Shown here piece after piece: positions 10,986-23,219 of a stretch of DNA of 64,000 nucleotides. The translations under genes and the position numbers were made by a program. The notes below the pieces were generated by a model. It was given only the letters and a program-made list of their open reading frames with translations, was not told the origin of the DNA and did not search any database. Source of the DNA: Monocercomonoides exilis (taxonomy: Eukaryota; Preaxostyla; Oxymonadida; Polymastigidae); NCBI GenBank assembly GCA_001643675.2, contig LSRY02000003.1:1-64000 (forward strand), given 5' to 3'. Position 1 is the stretch's first letter; each line of letters opens with the position of its first letter.

Positions 10986-13900
10986 TGACATATTAGATAT
11001 GTTAAATGAGAGAGTGGATGATAAAAAAGATGCTATGATGGTAACTTACCACTTCATTTGTGATGATGATGACAGGAATCCAGTTAGCTTATGTGACTTG
11101 GATGTTCTAGGTGAATTGTGACACATACAAAAGAATGAGACAAAAAAACAACCAAAAAATATTTTGATAAAGTCAAATGATAAGTTAAACTTGCATTCTC
11201 CTCTATTGTGTGCTTGCAATGATTTATTCAGGAAAGAACAATTTGAATTTTTTCCAGCAACATCTATTGCAAATGAATTCTTATTTTGAGAGGTTTTTAT
11301 TGAAAGTTTATATTGATGTGTGTTCATGTAATTCCCATTTTGAATCATGAAAATTTGACTATTTCGTATCATCACAATTTTCAAATACTGTGATTTATGG
11401 TTTTTCTTTTTTGTGATTCGAGTTAAGTGTTTGTCTTTTTTGCAATTCATGAATAACATTTTGGTTTTTATTGTTATTCAGGTTCACTGCATTTATTCTT
11501 TTGAGTGAAATAACATTTATTGATAAATTTGAAAGATGACTTAACTAATTCATGTATTGTTTTTCAAAATCTTAATATCAAAGCAAAGAAAAAAGACTTC
11601 TTTTTGTAAAAACCTGAAAACAAAAAATTTTGATTTTTTATTTTTTGGGTCTGAAAATTTTTTCTATGTCTGCCGAAATACATAAATGTTGATAATTGGT
11701 GAGCTATCATTATTTCCATATATTCAGACTTAAATTATGAAATGAAAAAATTTTATATAAAACTGTTTGGTATTCGTTGAGAATATGAAAGATTATCAAT
11801 GATGGAATAAAGTAATTCGAATGTGAGAATTTATTTATTAAGATATCAATTAAAAACAGTTTGAAATATTTTTGTAACATGATTTCAACTCAGTTGAAAA
11901 TAAATAATTGATATGCATAAAGTATTTTAATAACAAGTTTGGATTTGTAGAATATGAAAATTCACATTTGAAGGGGGTCATCGATAACTGAATTATGATG
12001 ATTACGAATTTATAACTTTTAGTAATAAGATAAATTGTTTGTAAATATATAATTAGAATTCAAAATGAATTTTTTTTTGATAAATGTATATATTCATTTC
12101 ATGGAACCTCAATCGTAATTTAAAAAAATAATGCAACATGAACAGAATGACTTTTTTATTCATTCATGTTTATTTATTATTATTTGTTAAAACAAATTTT
12201 ATATGTTAATTTTCATCAAAAATCTCATCAAAATTTACTGATTTTATTTGGAAAAATTTCTTGATCTCCCCTTAATATGCACCAAAAGCAAATGAGATAC
12301 GTTGAGCTATCTCCTTCCGCTTTGCATATTCGTGAAGCTTTCTGGTATTTGATAGTGCTTGCATATGTGCACTGTTGTGGGTTTGTTTCATTTTTTATTT
12401 TTATGCATTTTTATTCAATTAATTCTTCTTTACAAAATTCAGGATTTTTTTATGAAGTCATATACGCTGGGCGTTGTTAAACAGTATGAAGATAAAGAAA
12501 AGTTAGCAGCAAAACGAATACTCCGTTTTTATGATAGAAAATTGCTGTATTTAGTGAAATAAGGGAGAGTTGAGAGAGGGAAAAATATTCCAAATGTTAC
12601 AAAATCGGAAGCACTCTGGCAAAATTTCAATTTTTTTGTACTTCATATAAATAACAATTTGGCACGAAGATCTGAACGTGTGATTTTTTGGTTATAATTT
12701 TTTTTGAATCATTTTTGTCATTAAAGTTTTCTTCTATACTGGAATAAAATTTTAGTTGACATCGAAATAAAACAATTAATAGACAAATGATCTATCAATT
12801 TATATATGCTTTTTTTGAATCATTTTTAACTTGATTAGAAAATCGTGAATATTATAAAAAATAAATTTGAATTTATTAAGTATAACATTCAATTCAAACG
12901 GGTCGAGGATTTAATTTAACTTCCTTTAAATGCCAATTCCATATAGAGAGGATCCAAGGAGGCTGGGACCGGATTGTGTTTGAAAAAGAAAACAGATATG
13001 AATGAAAATGAAGAAGTTTGTTCGATTGATGCTTTCAGAGAAATGTACTCCTGGTTGATGAAAACATAAATGAAAAGATGAAATGAAATCCTTAAAGTGA
13101 TAAGTGTTAAAAAAAAGTTGGTTATTCAACAAAAGTCAAATAAAAAAACAAGATGTATATTCTCACGTGAATAACGATATGAGGTATATTCCAAGATTTG
13201 AATTTCATGCTCATTTTCAACAAATGTTAGGAATAAACACTCATTCCATTGCGTTTAAAGGAATTGAGTGGAAGAAAGTTAAATGAATCGTTGACAATTC
13301 AAAATGTTGGATGAGAGGATTATTAAATGACTGATGCATATACATTGAGAATTTGGATATAGAGTATTCACAATGGTTCATGCTGTTTGAAAATATAGAA
13401 TAAAAAAAAATTAAAATAAAATAAAATATGGGTGATTATTAATGAAATCATAACTATTTTTGAGGTGTTTATTGAAATGAATATGAAAAAAATTAAAATT
13501 AAATATTCTTTGAAATGTGAATTTCATATATATTGAGTCAAAAAAACAATACCTGATGTTAAAGAAAAACAGAGACAATTATTATTAAAGTTATCACATT
13601 TTTGTGCTCATTAACAAATTCTCTTTATAAACATTCACACTTTTATTTTTGTTGGGATAAATATGATTTCAAAAATAATCATCCATATGAACAATATAAT
13701 CCAACAGATTTATCAGAGGAGGAACTGAAGTTGTCCAAGAAGCGTTTTTATTCATATTTCGAAGATGCTATCATCAATGACAAATGTATTTTTGATTAAT
13801 TATCATTTCACAACATTCATCTTTTTTCTTCAGTTGTTTTTTATAAGTTTTTGACACTTACGGAGAAAGAATTGACAATTCTCAAAATTGTTTTATTGCT

Positions 13901-14680
13901 GACATCAACATTGAGCAAAGAGAGCTATGCCGATTGAAAGAACAAACATTATTTCGTTCTGGATAAGAAAACTTTACGTTGAAAGTGTATTATTCTTAAT
14001 GTTATTGTTCCTTCTTGAATCAGGTGCGAATTACAATTCATTAGAAGAAAGAAATACTGTGCTGAAAGATAGATATAAATCAAAGAGCAGAACGGAATTT
14101 ATTAAAGAGGAGAAACAATAAAATGTTTATTGAAAAGGAAGGATTGACGAATAAAAAAAAGGAAAATAAAATAAAACTTTTTCAGAAAAAACGTAACAGT
14201 TTGCTATAATGAAAAAAAGAGATACAATTCCTTTGAAAATGAAAATGGTGAAGCGCGTGAAATTGAAAGGATGAATAAGACATGTAAGATTGCGGAGATG
14301 AAAAAATTCCGATATGTGTTTTGGATTAATCTGTTTTCACGGATTGGTGAAAATAAAACGGCAGTTCTTTTCTATTCCTTGAAGTCACTTTAAACTTATG
14401 CAACTATATTAGCATGTTTGAATATCTTTCGGGTAATAACAATTTGTTTACAATCATTCAATCTCTTTTTCACAATTAATTCTTTTGAACGTTGAATTTT
14501 CAAAAAAAAAGTTTTCACACTTTAATTATTTATATTCAATATTGAGAAGGCGATAAATAAATGTTTCACATTTTTCATTTTCTATTGCCATTATTTATGA
14601 AACATCAAAATAAATGGTGAAAAATAAAATCAATATCAAAAAAAATGTGGAAAAATGAACAAAAATGTATAAAATGTATT
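10986..14680. other. Gene-poor AT-rich stretch with small coding remnants
   Basis: No complete gene. Three short segments on the plus strand have better codon quality than their surroundings. At 12292-12562 a segment with RYVELSPSALHIREAFWY is followed by a GTTTG...CAG intron-like gap and a second segment (YTLGVVKQYEDKEKL), but the join is out of frame by one base. At 13602-13799 a segment contains YNPTDLSEEELKLSKKRF. At 13927-14121 a segment contains SLEERNTVLKDRYK. I recognise none of them. They look like decayed gene pieces. Confidence 0.4.
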
Positions 14681-17053
14681 TTAAAAGAGAAAAAAATCAA
14701 TTGTATTTTTTTTTTCTTTTCTTTCTTTTTTTTTCAGAAGGTTTCTCCATCTGTCAGAACAGTCTCCTGGCGTTCTGTTTTCAAGATGTTCACAAATTCT
14801 AATCCATCCAACTTTTTTATTTCTATTTTCTTTCAAAATATCGTATTCTTCTTTCATCCTTGTTTTTTTTCTTCTTTTTCGGTTTTTATCTTTTTTTTTT
14901 TTCAAGTTTTTGTTAAGTCAAACATTGTTTCTCAATATTAGCTTGATTTTATCTCACAACCATTTTTACATATTCTTTTCTTTCAAAAAAAGTCCAAAAA
15001 ATATCCACTGAATCATCATGACAAACAGGAATCAATTTCCAAATGAATATCAGATTTTTCCTCGCAATTTCACTCCGTGCATTTGATTTCATTTGAAAAT
15101 GTGATCTTGATTCACTCTTCACCAATAATGAAAGATGTTTCAATTTCGATTTCTTATCCAAAACTGGATCTTCTTCTGAATATTAAGAAAGAGCTCTGTG
15201 AAACAAGTGTATGCACGTATCTGTTGAATTGCGCTTTCCGTCCATCTTCTTCTTCAATTTGTTCATAATTTGTTGAATAAAAATTAAAAAAGTGTCACAT
15301 CATAATTCTTCTTCTGTGTCCGAAGTTAGATTCTGTGAAAATTTTATAATTGTTAACATTTTCTTATCAACAACTGACTTATTCTCCTTCTTATTTTTAA
15401 TGAAATTTCTTGTTGCAATTATTGTTCTTGTCGCAACTCGTTTCACAATTGTCATTTCAAATTTTTGAGAAACGGATCCACTCTGTTATCATTGCACATA
15501 TTTTGAATATAGCCGCTCTTTCCTCTCTGTGTGTACCTGCTTTTATTATTGCTGAGCACAGAAAACCACTCCGATAAGAATGAAATAAAAGTTCATCTGG
15601 AGAAAAACCTGCAAATTCTCATCTTTTTTTCAACCTCGTTCTCATTACTTCGGTTCCATCCATCCATTACAGTTTATCTCCATTTTCCTTCTCTGGCCAC
15701 AACTACTCATTATCAAAATCCAAATGAAATTTGTTCAGAATAAACTTTCTCAACCAATAAACAGCATCAAGAGATTTGTCTTCCTCAGATAGTTTTTCTA
15801 ATGTCACTGGATGATTCCAATTTGATGATCCTTTGCACCTCATTAATCGAACATTTACAAACACACTTCCATCATCCTCTTTCACAACTTTTCTAATGTC
15901 ACACAACCTTTCATTTCTGCACGTAATTGCTCTTGCTCCAACATGAAGAGTAAATAAAAATAACGATGCTTCCTCCGCCTTCCCCTCAAAGCAATCTGAA
16001 ATGCTTTCAATCAAAAACTTCACATCTTACGTTACAAGAGGTTGTTTCCCTTCTCCTCTATGTTTCAATGATTTGTCCCTTCTCAATTCCATTATTGTTT
16101 TATTCATTTCATTGTCGAAAGTTCTGTCAATTGGTTTGTTGAGCATTAAACATTGAATTCTTTTCAACGAAGGGATAACCACAGATTGGATAGACCACAC
16201 ACAGCATCTGCATTTATTTGCATAAAAATCTTTGAAATCCATTAAAAAATTCATTTTCCATTGGAAAATGTCTGAAATCAAGGGAATCTACAAATAAATG
16301 AAACAATCGCAAAATTCATGTGTGTTTTTTCAATGTTGATACTGCATAAACTCTTGATTTATTAATGTGCTTATTCATTTTGTTTTTATCAAGATTCTGT
16401 AATAACCCAATATTGTTGGACGATCATTTGAATTATCAGAAACAAAATGCTGCTTTTTGGAGATTTCTGACATATCTTCTTATCTTTGAGAACCGTTCTT
16501 TCTTTCTTCCATATTTTCATCTTCCCTCTCACCTGCATAAATATTTCCATCCTTATCGTCCAATATTTGTCTTTCATTTTTCTTAATGATGTTTCTCAAT
16601 CATTAGCTGTCAATTTCACTTTTTTGTGTCTGTCATATCAATTTTTGTTGATTAAAAATATTTTCCTTTCTTTGCGTTTTGTCCCGTATATACCTCTTCA
16701 GTAATGCTTTCATTCAACTCATCCTCTTTTGTCTTGAACATCCCACTTTCTTCCAGCACGATCCTTTGTAAATGTTGTTATTCTTGTGATTTCTTTTCAG
16801 CTAATTCTGCATCCAGCATTTTGAGAGTTAATAAATTATCCACCATTTGTTTATTCCTCCACTCTTGCTCCTCAGTTTCATCAATGCTGCATTTATTTCG
16901 ATATTTTTCTGTTTTCTTTGTTTGCGAAAAATTTATTATGTTGTTCATTCTGTTGAAAAAACGCTTTTCATTATTGTCTGTTTTTCAAAGAAAATGCTAT
17001 TCCTCGATTTGCCCATCAAAGGCATCCTCCTCCACATGTTGAACCTTATTTAG
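14681..17053 (-). pseudogene. Recombinase-Myb copy C4, decayed but nearly full length
   Basis: Reading leftwards from about 17053: a coiled-coil N-terminal region (EEQEWRNKQMVDNLLTLKML) with several stops; the N-core and SVVIPSLKRIQ block (16281-16030); a TAA at 16024-16026 where C1 has Phe of PLVTFDVK; and the catalytic Arg region LHVGARAITC (16023-15703). A badly degraded middle keeps RKRNSTDTCIHLFH, as in C2. The Myb domain is at 14905-14681 and ends in RTPGDCSDRWRNLLKK. The order matches C1 throughout, so this is one inserted copy in opposite orientation to C1-C3 rather than separate genes. Confidence 0.75.
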
Positions 17054-19079
17054 TATTATCCTCTTATTCTTCGTTTCTTTCTTCCAAAATGAACAGGAAG
17101 CATAGAATTGCTTCATTTTCAGTTTTCTTCAAACTGGACACTTGACACCCATTTGTGGGATACTCTTAAAAAGAAATAATTTCTTTTTGTTTCAGTGGAA
17201 AATGCAAAGAATTGATATTTGTTTTCAAGGTGCCAAATATCAAAATCAATTCTTTCTTTGATTGCTCATTGCAACAGAAATCAGTTCTTTCTGTTTTTGA
17301 TTCATCGATTTTCATCTTTTTTCAAATGGAAAATATGTCCTGTTATTGCGAGATCTTAATACATGGATAGTCATATTTTCATGAGTCTTTTTCTTCGTCA
17401 CTGTCTACTTCTCACTCGCTTTGTTCAGTCGTGAAGCATTAGAAGTTTTTTTCCGCTCATTTTCAGTGGCGTATCTGATGTTTGATTGGAAATAATTATG
17501 AATTTGTGAAGTGGTTTGGATCTTCTGTGTGTCTGTCACTATTAGCGCTTTCGTTAACAATTGAGCTTAAAAAAGAATTTCTTCTGGATTTTTAGAATGA
17601 TTAGCTGTTTTTTCTAATATTAATAACAAGATTTTCAATGACATTGTTGTCTTCAAAGAAATCTTCATTTTATTTTATATCTTCTTCAACTTAAAAGCAT
17701 TGTCAAGCTTCGCGAAAGATTTTTAAGCTCTTCTCTTTTTTTGACTTTAGGAAAAAGCTCATTTTTTTAATCATTTTGTTCTAATATGATTTCATGTGGT
17801 ACTTGTTCCAAAAAAAGATAAAAAGTCAATGAAATAAAAAAGAAGAAGTTCATAAGAAATCAAGAAAGCTTTCTTTGTGAAATTAACATAAAAATCTTCA
17901 ATGAAACTTCGTAATTCTTCTTTTGTGGAATCAATTCAGCTTCATTTTCATTTTGCATTTTCTTGTTTTCACTCATTTTTTGAACAATACAATTATTGAC
18001 CTGAGATATTTTCCGTTGAAGTTTAATTATTTCAAAATTAAATTGAAAAAAATAACTTTTCACATGACAATTGAACTATTTTGACAATATTATTCATTTT
18101 GGAAATAATAGAAAACGAAGCGAAACAACAAATTTGATGTATTTCTTTATTTTGATAGTATATTGCATGGAGCGTTCTTAAAAAAATATAAAAATAAAAA
18201 TAAAATTATTTAAATAGTTTGATATGATCAACTTTTCTAAATAAAAAATAAAAATCACTTTTATTCAACTGAGACAAAGTTTGGTTTTGGGAAAAAGTTG
18301 GACCAAAACAAAAGATTTCTTGTGAATGAAGATTTTCAATGATTTGAGTTTCACATTAAAAAAAGAACATAGTTTTATCTTTCATTTGATATATATTTTT
18401 TGCAATCTCAATAATAATAAATTCAAATTAATTTTTGATTTTCATTTGCAGAATAAAAAATTAGAAATATTTTCTGATTCCAATTTTAAAGAATTGAATT
18501 GTTTCAATCACAGATTTCAATTGATTTATCAAAATAAAAATGATAAGAATCATTGTTACATATAATTATCATTTTAGTGATTTTTTAGATATTATTAAAA
18601 AGTTCAACAAATAGATAAAACCATTTGAAATAATTGAAGTTAATGAAAATGTGAATAAAGTTAATTCAAGGAAATGAAGAAATAATGCATTGATAAAGAT
18701 AAATGAAATATTGAGATATTTTGTTGAAGAGTTATTCTTAAGCGAAAAAAATATTTATTTATATGGAATTGTTATCAATAATTTCTCGAAAAAATATTGC
18801 AACTCATAATAAAATTGAAAGATATCAAATTCTAATTTTTGATAATCTCAATCAAAACATTAGCTTTTTAATATCCGAACCAAAAAGTTAGACAACTTTA
18901 AACAGCTTGAAAGCAATCATTGTCAAGGTTTTTTTTAATTTTTTGTTCGCATATTTATCTTGTTGATTTCATTTTTATTAATTACAATTTTTTTGCGATA
19001 TTTGAAAAGATAAAGAAGCTGAAGAATTGGATAAACCGTATTTCGAAATTCCATCAAACTGGGATGAGTTTTTTACTGA
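17054..19079. other. AT-rich spacer, possible remains of the C4 N-terminus
   Basis: No intact gene. On the minus strand short acidic pieces (for example ESANSDRHTEDPNHF near 17530, and a Lys/Glu-rich stretch at 18063-17860) may be remnants of the long acidic leader of recombinase copy C4. The right half has no recognisable content. Confidence 0.35.
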
Positions 19080-19800
19080 ATGCGGGATAGCAACAAAAAG
19101 GAAGACAAAATTACAAAAAACCTTAAAAAAAGCAAACCGTTAACATTACATCGATACACTCAACAATTTTCAATTCTTTCTCCTTCTCTCCATCGCAAAT
19201 ATAAATGGGAGGAAAAACTATACGTGTCATACGCCAAATTACTTAAAAGCCAACCTTTTCCAATAGAATCTTCGACAATTTCTTCATTCATTCAATTTCT
19301 CTTCATTGAATGTTTATATTCAATAAAAAGTGTTGAAAATGTCATCATTTCCTTTTTGAAATCGCAACATCTTCAACTGACAAAAAATTTGACTTTTGTT
19401 GTAATTTGAAACAAACAATTCGATCTTTTTTTTCTGTAAGGAAAAGCAGATGTTTCAAAAAAGAAGGCAAAGAAAAAATTGCAGCATTATTGGATGATGT
19501 AGCTTATGTAATAATAATTAACCATCCAAGCAAATTTTTTTTTTGATTCGGATTGTTCACTTTTTCTATTTGCAGTGGGTTGTGGAACATTGTTAATAAC
19601 ATGCGTCAAGGTTTTTCAGAAGTGCAAATAAAAGTTACAGTTTAGGATTCACATGTGGATTGCTTCCTGGTTGAAATTACAAAAAGAAGGCTAAAGTTCC
19701 ATCAAAATTCGAACCATTCAGTCACAATTGAAGGAAATATTGTTCATTTAAGTTTGCAGGTTTGGATTAAATCAGACAAAAACTTGTGAAATATTAAATA
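19080..19800 (+). pseudogene. Recombinase copy C5, core fragment
   Basis: The first 330 bp give an open stretch matching the N-core of C1: SPSLHRKYKWEEKLYVSYAK aligns with STLRKHNWVLRLYDYFAK, then QPFPIE and YSIKSVENVIISFLKS. Further right, in shifted frames, GCGTLLITCVK and SNHSVTIEGN correspond to the Arg box and the strand before the linker of copy C6. In-frame stops separate these pieces. No Myb domain was found. It is an old, heavily mutated copy. Confidence 0.6.
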
Positions 19801-20239
19801 GAACAGTTTATGAGCCTTCTAATAGTTTGAAAGTTACAGAAAAAACGATATTTTATGTTATTTTTTATAATGCGGACAAAAATCAACAAAATTCTTTGTT
19901 TAATGCTTGTAATTTTTATTTAAAATAATACTATAACCAAAACAAAACACCAACAAAGTGTTATTTGAATTTTTCTGATTCAGCTTTGTTTATTCTTTAT
20001 CATTGAACAAGATAATTACTCTTCACAAACTGTTTTATCATCTCCAACACAAAATTTTTCTTTTAATTTTTCTCTTTCTTTTACCTCTCCGAAACATCCA
20101 CAAAGCAGAGCATTTGATTGTCCATCTGAGTTTTTTTTATTAATATTTATTTTAAAATATATAAATAATGTTGTGATATTTGTATTTTATTTTCAAAAAA
20201 TCTAAACACAAAAGTTTACACTGGAAAATTTTGATTATC

Positions 20240-22122
20240 AGAAAGAAATAAAAATAGATGCACTCGTCCCAGATGAAGCATATACCGCAAGAGAGGAAGT
20301 GTGCAAAAAGATGATGAAACTGATGCAACACTTCCTCTCTCCCACAAAACAAAAAACTCCACAAACACATCACTCTTCTCTCCCCTTCTCCACTCCTCTT
20401 CGAAATAATTCTTATTTTTCTGAAATCTCAACACCTCACAAAACAACCAAAACACTCCTTCCAACACAAGAAATTAACTCTGCATCTGTAGAAAAAGAAA
20501 AAGTGAAATGTGAAAATGAAAAGGATGAAAAAAGAGAAGATAATTTAAATGAAAATAGTGACTCGGACAATGAAAGTTCTGATTGTAATTTGGGTTTTTT
20601 GGATTCTTCCGGTGAATCGGAAGAAAATGAATTTTGAGGAAGATGACATAGAAGAAAAAGCTCATTCAAGTATTGAAGAAAAGCAAGATGAAAAAGAAAT
20701 GGAATTGAAAATGAAATTATTGGACACGGATGTTTTTCATGACAGTGCAAAGAAAAGAAATAAGCACTTGATAGAAAGAGCTGATGTGTTATCAGCAATG
20801 ATAACTTCAGACAATACACATCAAAACAATTCCTCTGATTCATCTCCCTCTTCTACTACAACATTTTCATCCGCTTCTTCCTCCTCCTCATCCTCCTCCA
20901 CATCCTCCTCCTCTGCTACAACAACATCCACCTCTCAATCTCAACAATTGTATATTTCCCATGAGTTTCCCACGAAGATGTGCGCTGTGTTAATGAGAGT
21001 GGGGAAAGATGGTGCGAAGTTATACATGAAGATAAAAACACTATTGTCAAAAGCAACACAAAAAAAGCACTGTTGGGTGGAGAGGTTGCTTATTAAATAT
21101 GCAGAAGTTGTTGAGGAAAAACCATGGCCACTTTCACCAAATCTCGCATTCGCATTTGTCCTTTTCTGTGAAAAGGAATGCATGCATCCTTTATCATATA
21201 TTGGAAACATCATTGTACCTTTTTTGAAAAGTATAAATATTGAAAAAAGAGGAAAAAGATTAAATAGAAAACCAAACATCGCAATGAGAGAAGTCGTGCG
21301 TTGTCTTCGTTTCGCTAGAAATGTGGAAAAGAATGTAATGGAAAAGAACCAGCATTAATCAAGGATGTTTCAAGAATAGTTGAATTCAAACCTTCATCAC
21401 TGGAGTCCAAGAAGATGGAGGCTTCCCTGTACTTGGTGGCCATCCACACTGGGGCGCGGGCTATCACTTTGGCAAACGTGCATCTATCAGACATAACAAG
21501 AGTAATTAAATCAGAAAAAACAAAGAAATTTCTATGCATACTTCGACATAATCGAACAAAGGGCTCATCCAACTGGAGGCACGAAGTGACAATTGAAGGA
21601 TTGGAGGAGGAAGAAAGCGGAGATGATCCTGTTTATTGGCTGTCTGCTTATCAAAGGAAAAGATGTGTAACAACGTTATCAGAATGGATGGAAAAAAAGA
21701 GTGGAGCAAACCTTGAAGAACTGCTTTGACCTATCATCACCGACTCCATGCGCGAACGCTTCAAAACTCGAGCGGTTAATGCGGGCTATCCGAGGAGCCT
21801 CTTCTGCTTTCATTCTTTCCGCAGCGGCTTTATTTGTTCGGCTCTGAATAAATGTGGTGCAAAAGAAGAAAAGCAAAAAGAAATATTAGAAAAAACAGTA
21901 TTTATTGCAGGTTGGAAACCTTTCAAAATTCCTAATGCGGGTTACATCAAAAGCGTTGTCAAGCAAGCCATGATTGCTTCCAGGCTGGTTGTAATGATGG
22001 AAAGTGGGAGAACAAGCCAATTATTGATGAAACGCTTTCAGAATTACGAACATTTCACGGGATTGATTTTTCGTTCAAAAAAAAAATATCATAATGCATA
22101 TAAACACCTTGAAAAAGATTAA
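20240..22122 (+). pseudogene. Recombinase copy C6, divergent subfamily
   Basis: A different subfamily from C1: the N-terminal part is Ser/Thr-rich (about 20830-20940) and acidic, followed by an N-core (KKHCWVERLLIKYAEVV). The catalytic motifs are well preserved: IHTGARAITLANVHLSDI, CFHSFRSGFICSAL, and AGWKPFKIPNAGYIK with Trp-to-Tyr spacing identical to C1. Three lesions break it: a 1-bp shift at about 20632 in a run of T, a 1-bp shift at about 21330, and a TGA at 21727-21729 where C1 has the Trp of LIWTRN. A C-terminal Myb domain is not visible, though an acidic coding remnant follows at 22860-23071. All recombinase residues survive, so inactivation may be recent. Confidence 0.75.
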
Positions 22123-23211
22123 AATGAAAAATAAAAGCAATCTTTTGAATTGATCTTATTCTTCCAACGAAAAAGGAAAAGTTCAAAAAAAGTTGTTAAA
22201 AATTATGTTTGAATAAAAGAATAACGATGAGTGGTTTTCAAAAAAAAAATTAAGAAAATTCAAATTCAAAATGAGAAAAATCATAAATACATTGACAGAT
22301 TGAGAGTGCATGCCTGAGTTGCTAATGTTTTCATTACACATAATCTCATTGATGAGGAGGTTGTTGTTTCAGAATTAGCTTATGAGCTTTGTTCAAAGAT
22401 GAAAAAATGACAATTGAACAGGTCAATTGAAAAAGAACTCTCCATCGACTGTTGAACCAACAATTCAAATGAAAAAATTAAGGATAAAGGAGAAAAATGA
22501 AGATACATGTTTTGAATGAAATACAATGAACGAATAAAACAATTTGAAGATGTTGAGATTGATTGAAAATGAAAATGGAAAACTGAAGTTGTTCAAAAAT
22601 AATTAAAGATAAATAAAATTGGTGACAAACATTTTTTTCATATGTTTGAAAAAAGCAGTTTCGATGACAAGCAAGAATTGTCAATAAAATGAAAGGTGAA
22701 TTTCAAGAAGTCGCCTTTCTTAAATGACTAGCTTTTTCCAGACAAAGAAATGAAAAATGAATTTGAAGAAAACAAAGTATATTTCGAAAAAGTTAGAAAG
22801 AGAAGACAAAGAAGAAAAACACACCTTTAATTCGAATGGGAATAAAAGGAAAGAAAATGAACGAAGAGGAAAATGGATGAAGAGGACCACTTTGATGACA
22901 ATTTTGTTTCTGAAATGTTTTTAAAGTGGTAGCTCTTCAAGTCACGAAACATAAGACAAAAGCGAAGTAAAGACGAAGTTGAGTGTGCTCGAGTTGAAGA
23001 TGAAAAGAAAAAGGTGTGTTTGTGCAATGAACTGTCTTGCATATTATTGCCTTTGGCCATTCACAAATATTAAATAAAATTTTTATTCCTTATTATTTTG
23101 AAACCTCTCATCATTATATTCTTATCTTCTTTGTTCATATTATAATTTGAATAATTTTTTGCTAAACTCCGCCAAAACCTCATGAAACGTTCCCAATGTG
23201 ATGCTGAGACT
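22123..23211. other. Decayed 3' region after C6
   Basis: Mostly AT-rich with stops. One coherent plus-strand frame at 22860-23071 reads KMDEEDHFDDNFVSEMFLKW, a TAG, then KSRNIRQKRSKDEVECARV. It could be the ruined C-terminus of C6 or another gene. I do not recognise it. Confidence 0.35.
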
Positions 23212-23219
23212 GTTGAAGG
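23212..23219. repeat. 8-bp target site duplication, left copy
   Basis: GTTGAAGG directly precedes the left terminal repeat and recurs at 25618-25625 directly after the right one. Confidence 0.85.
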
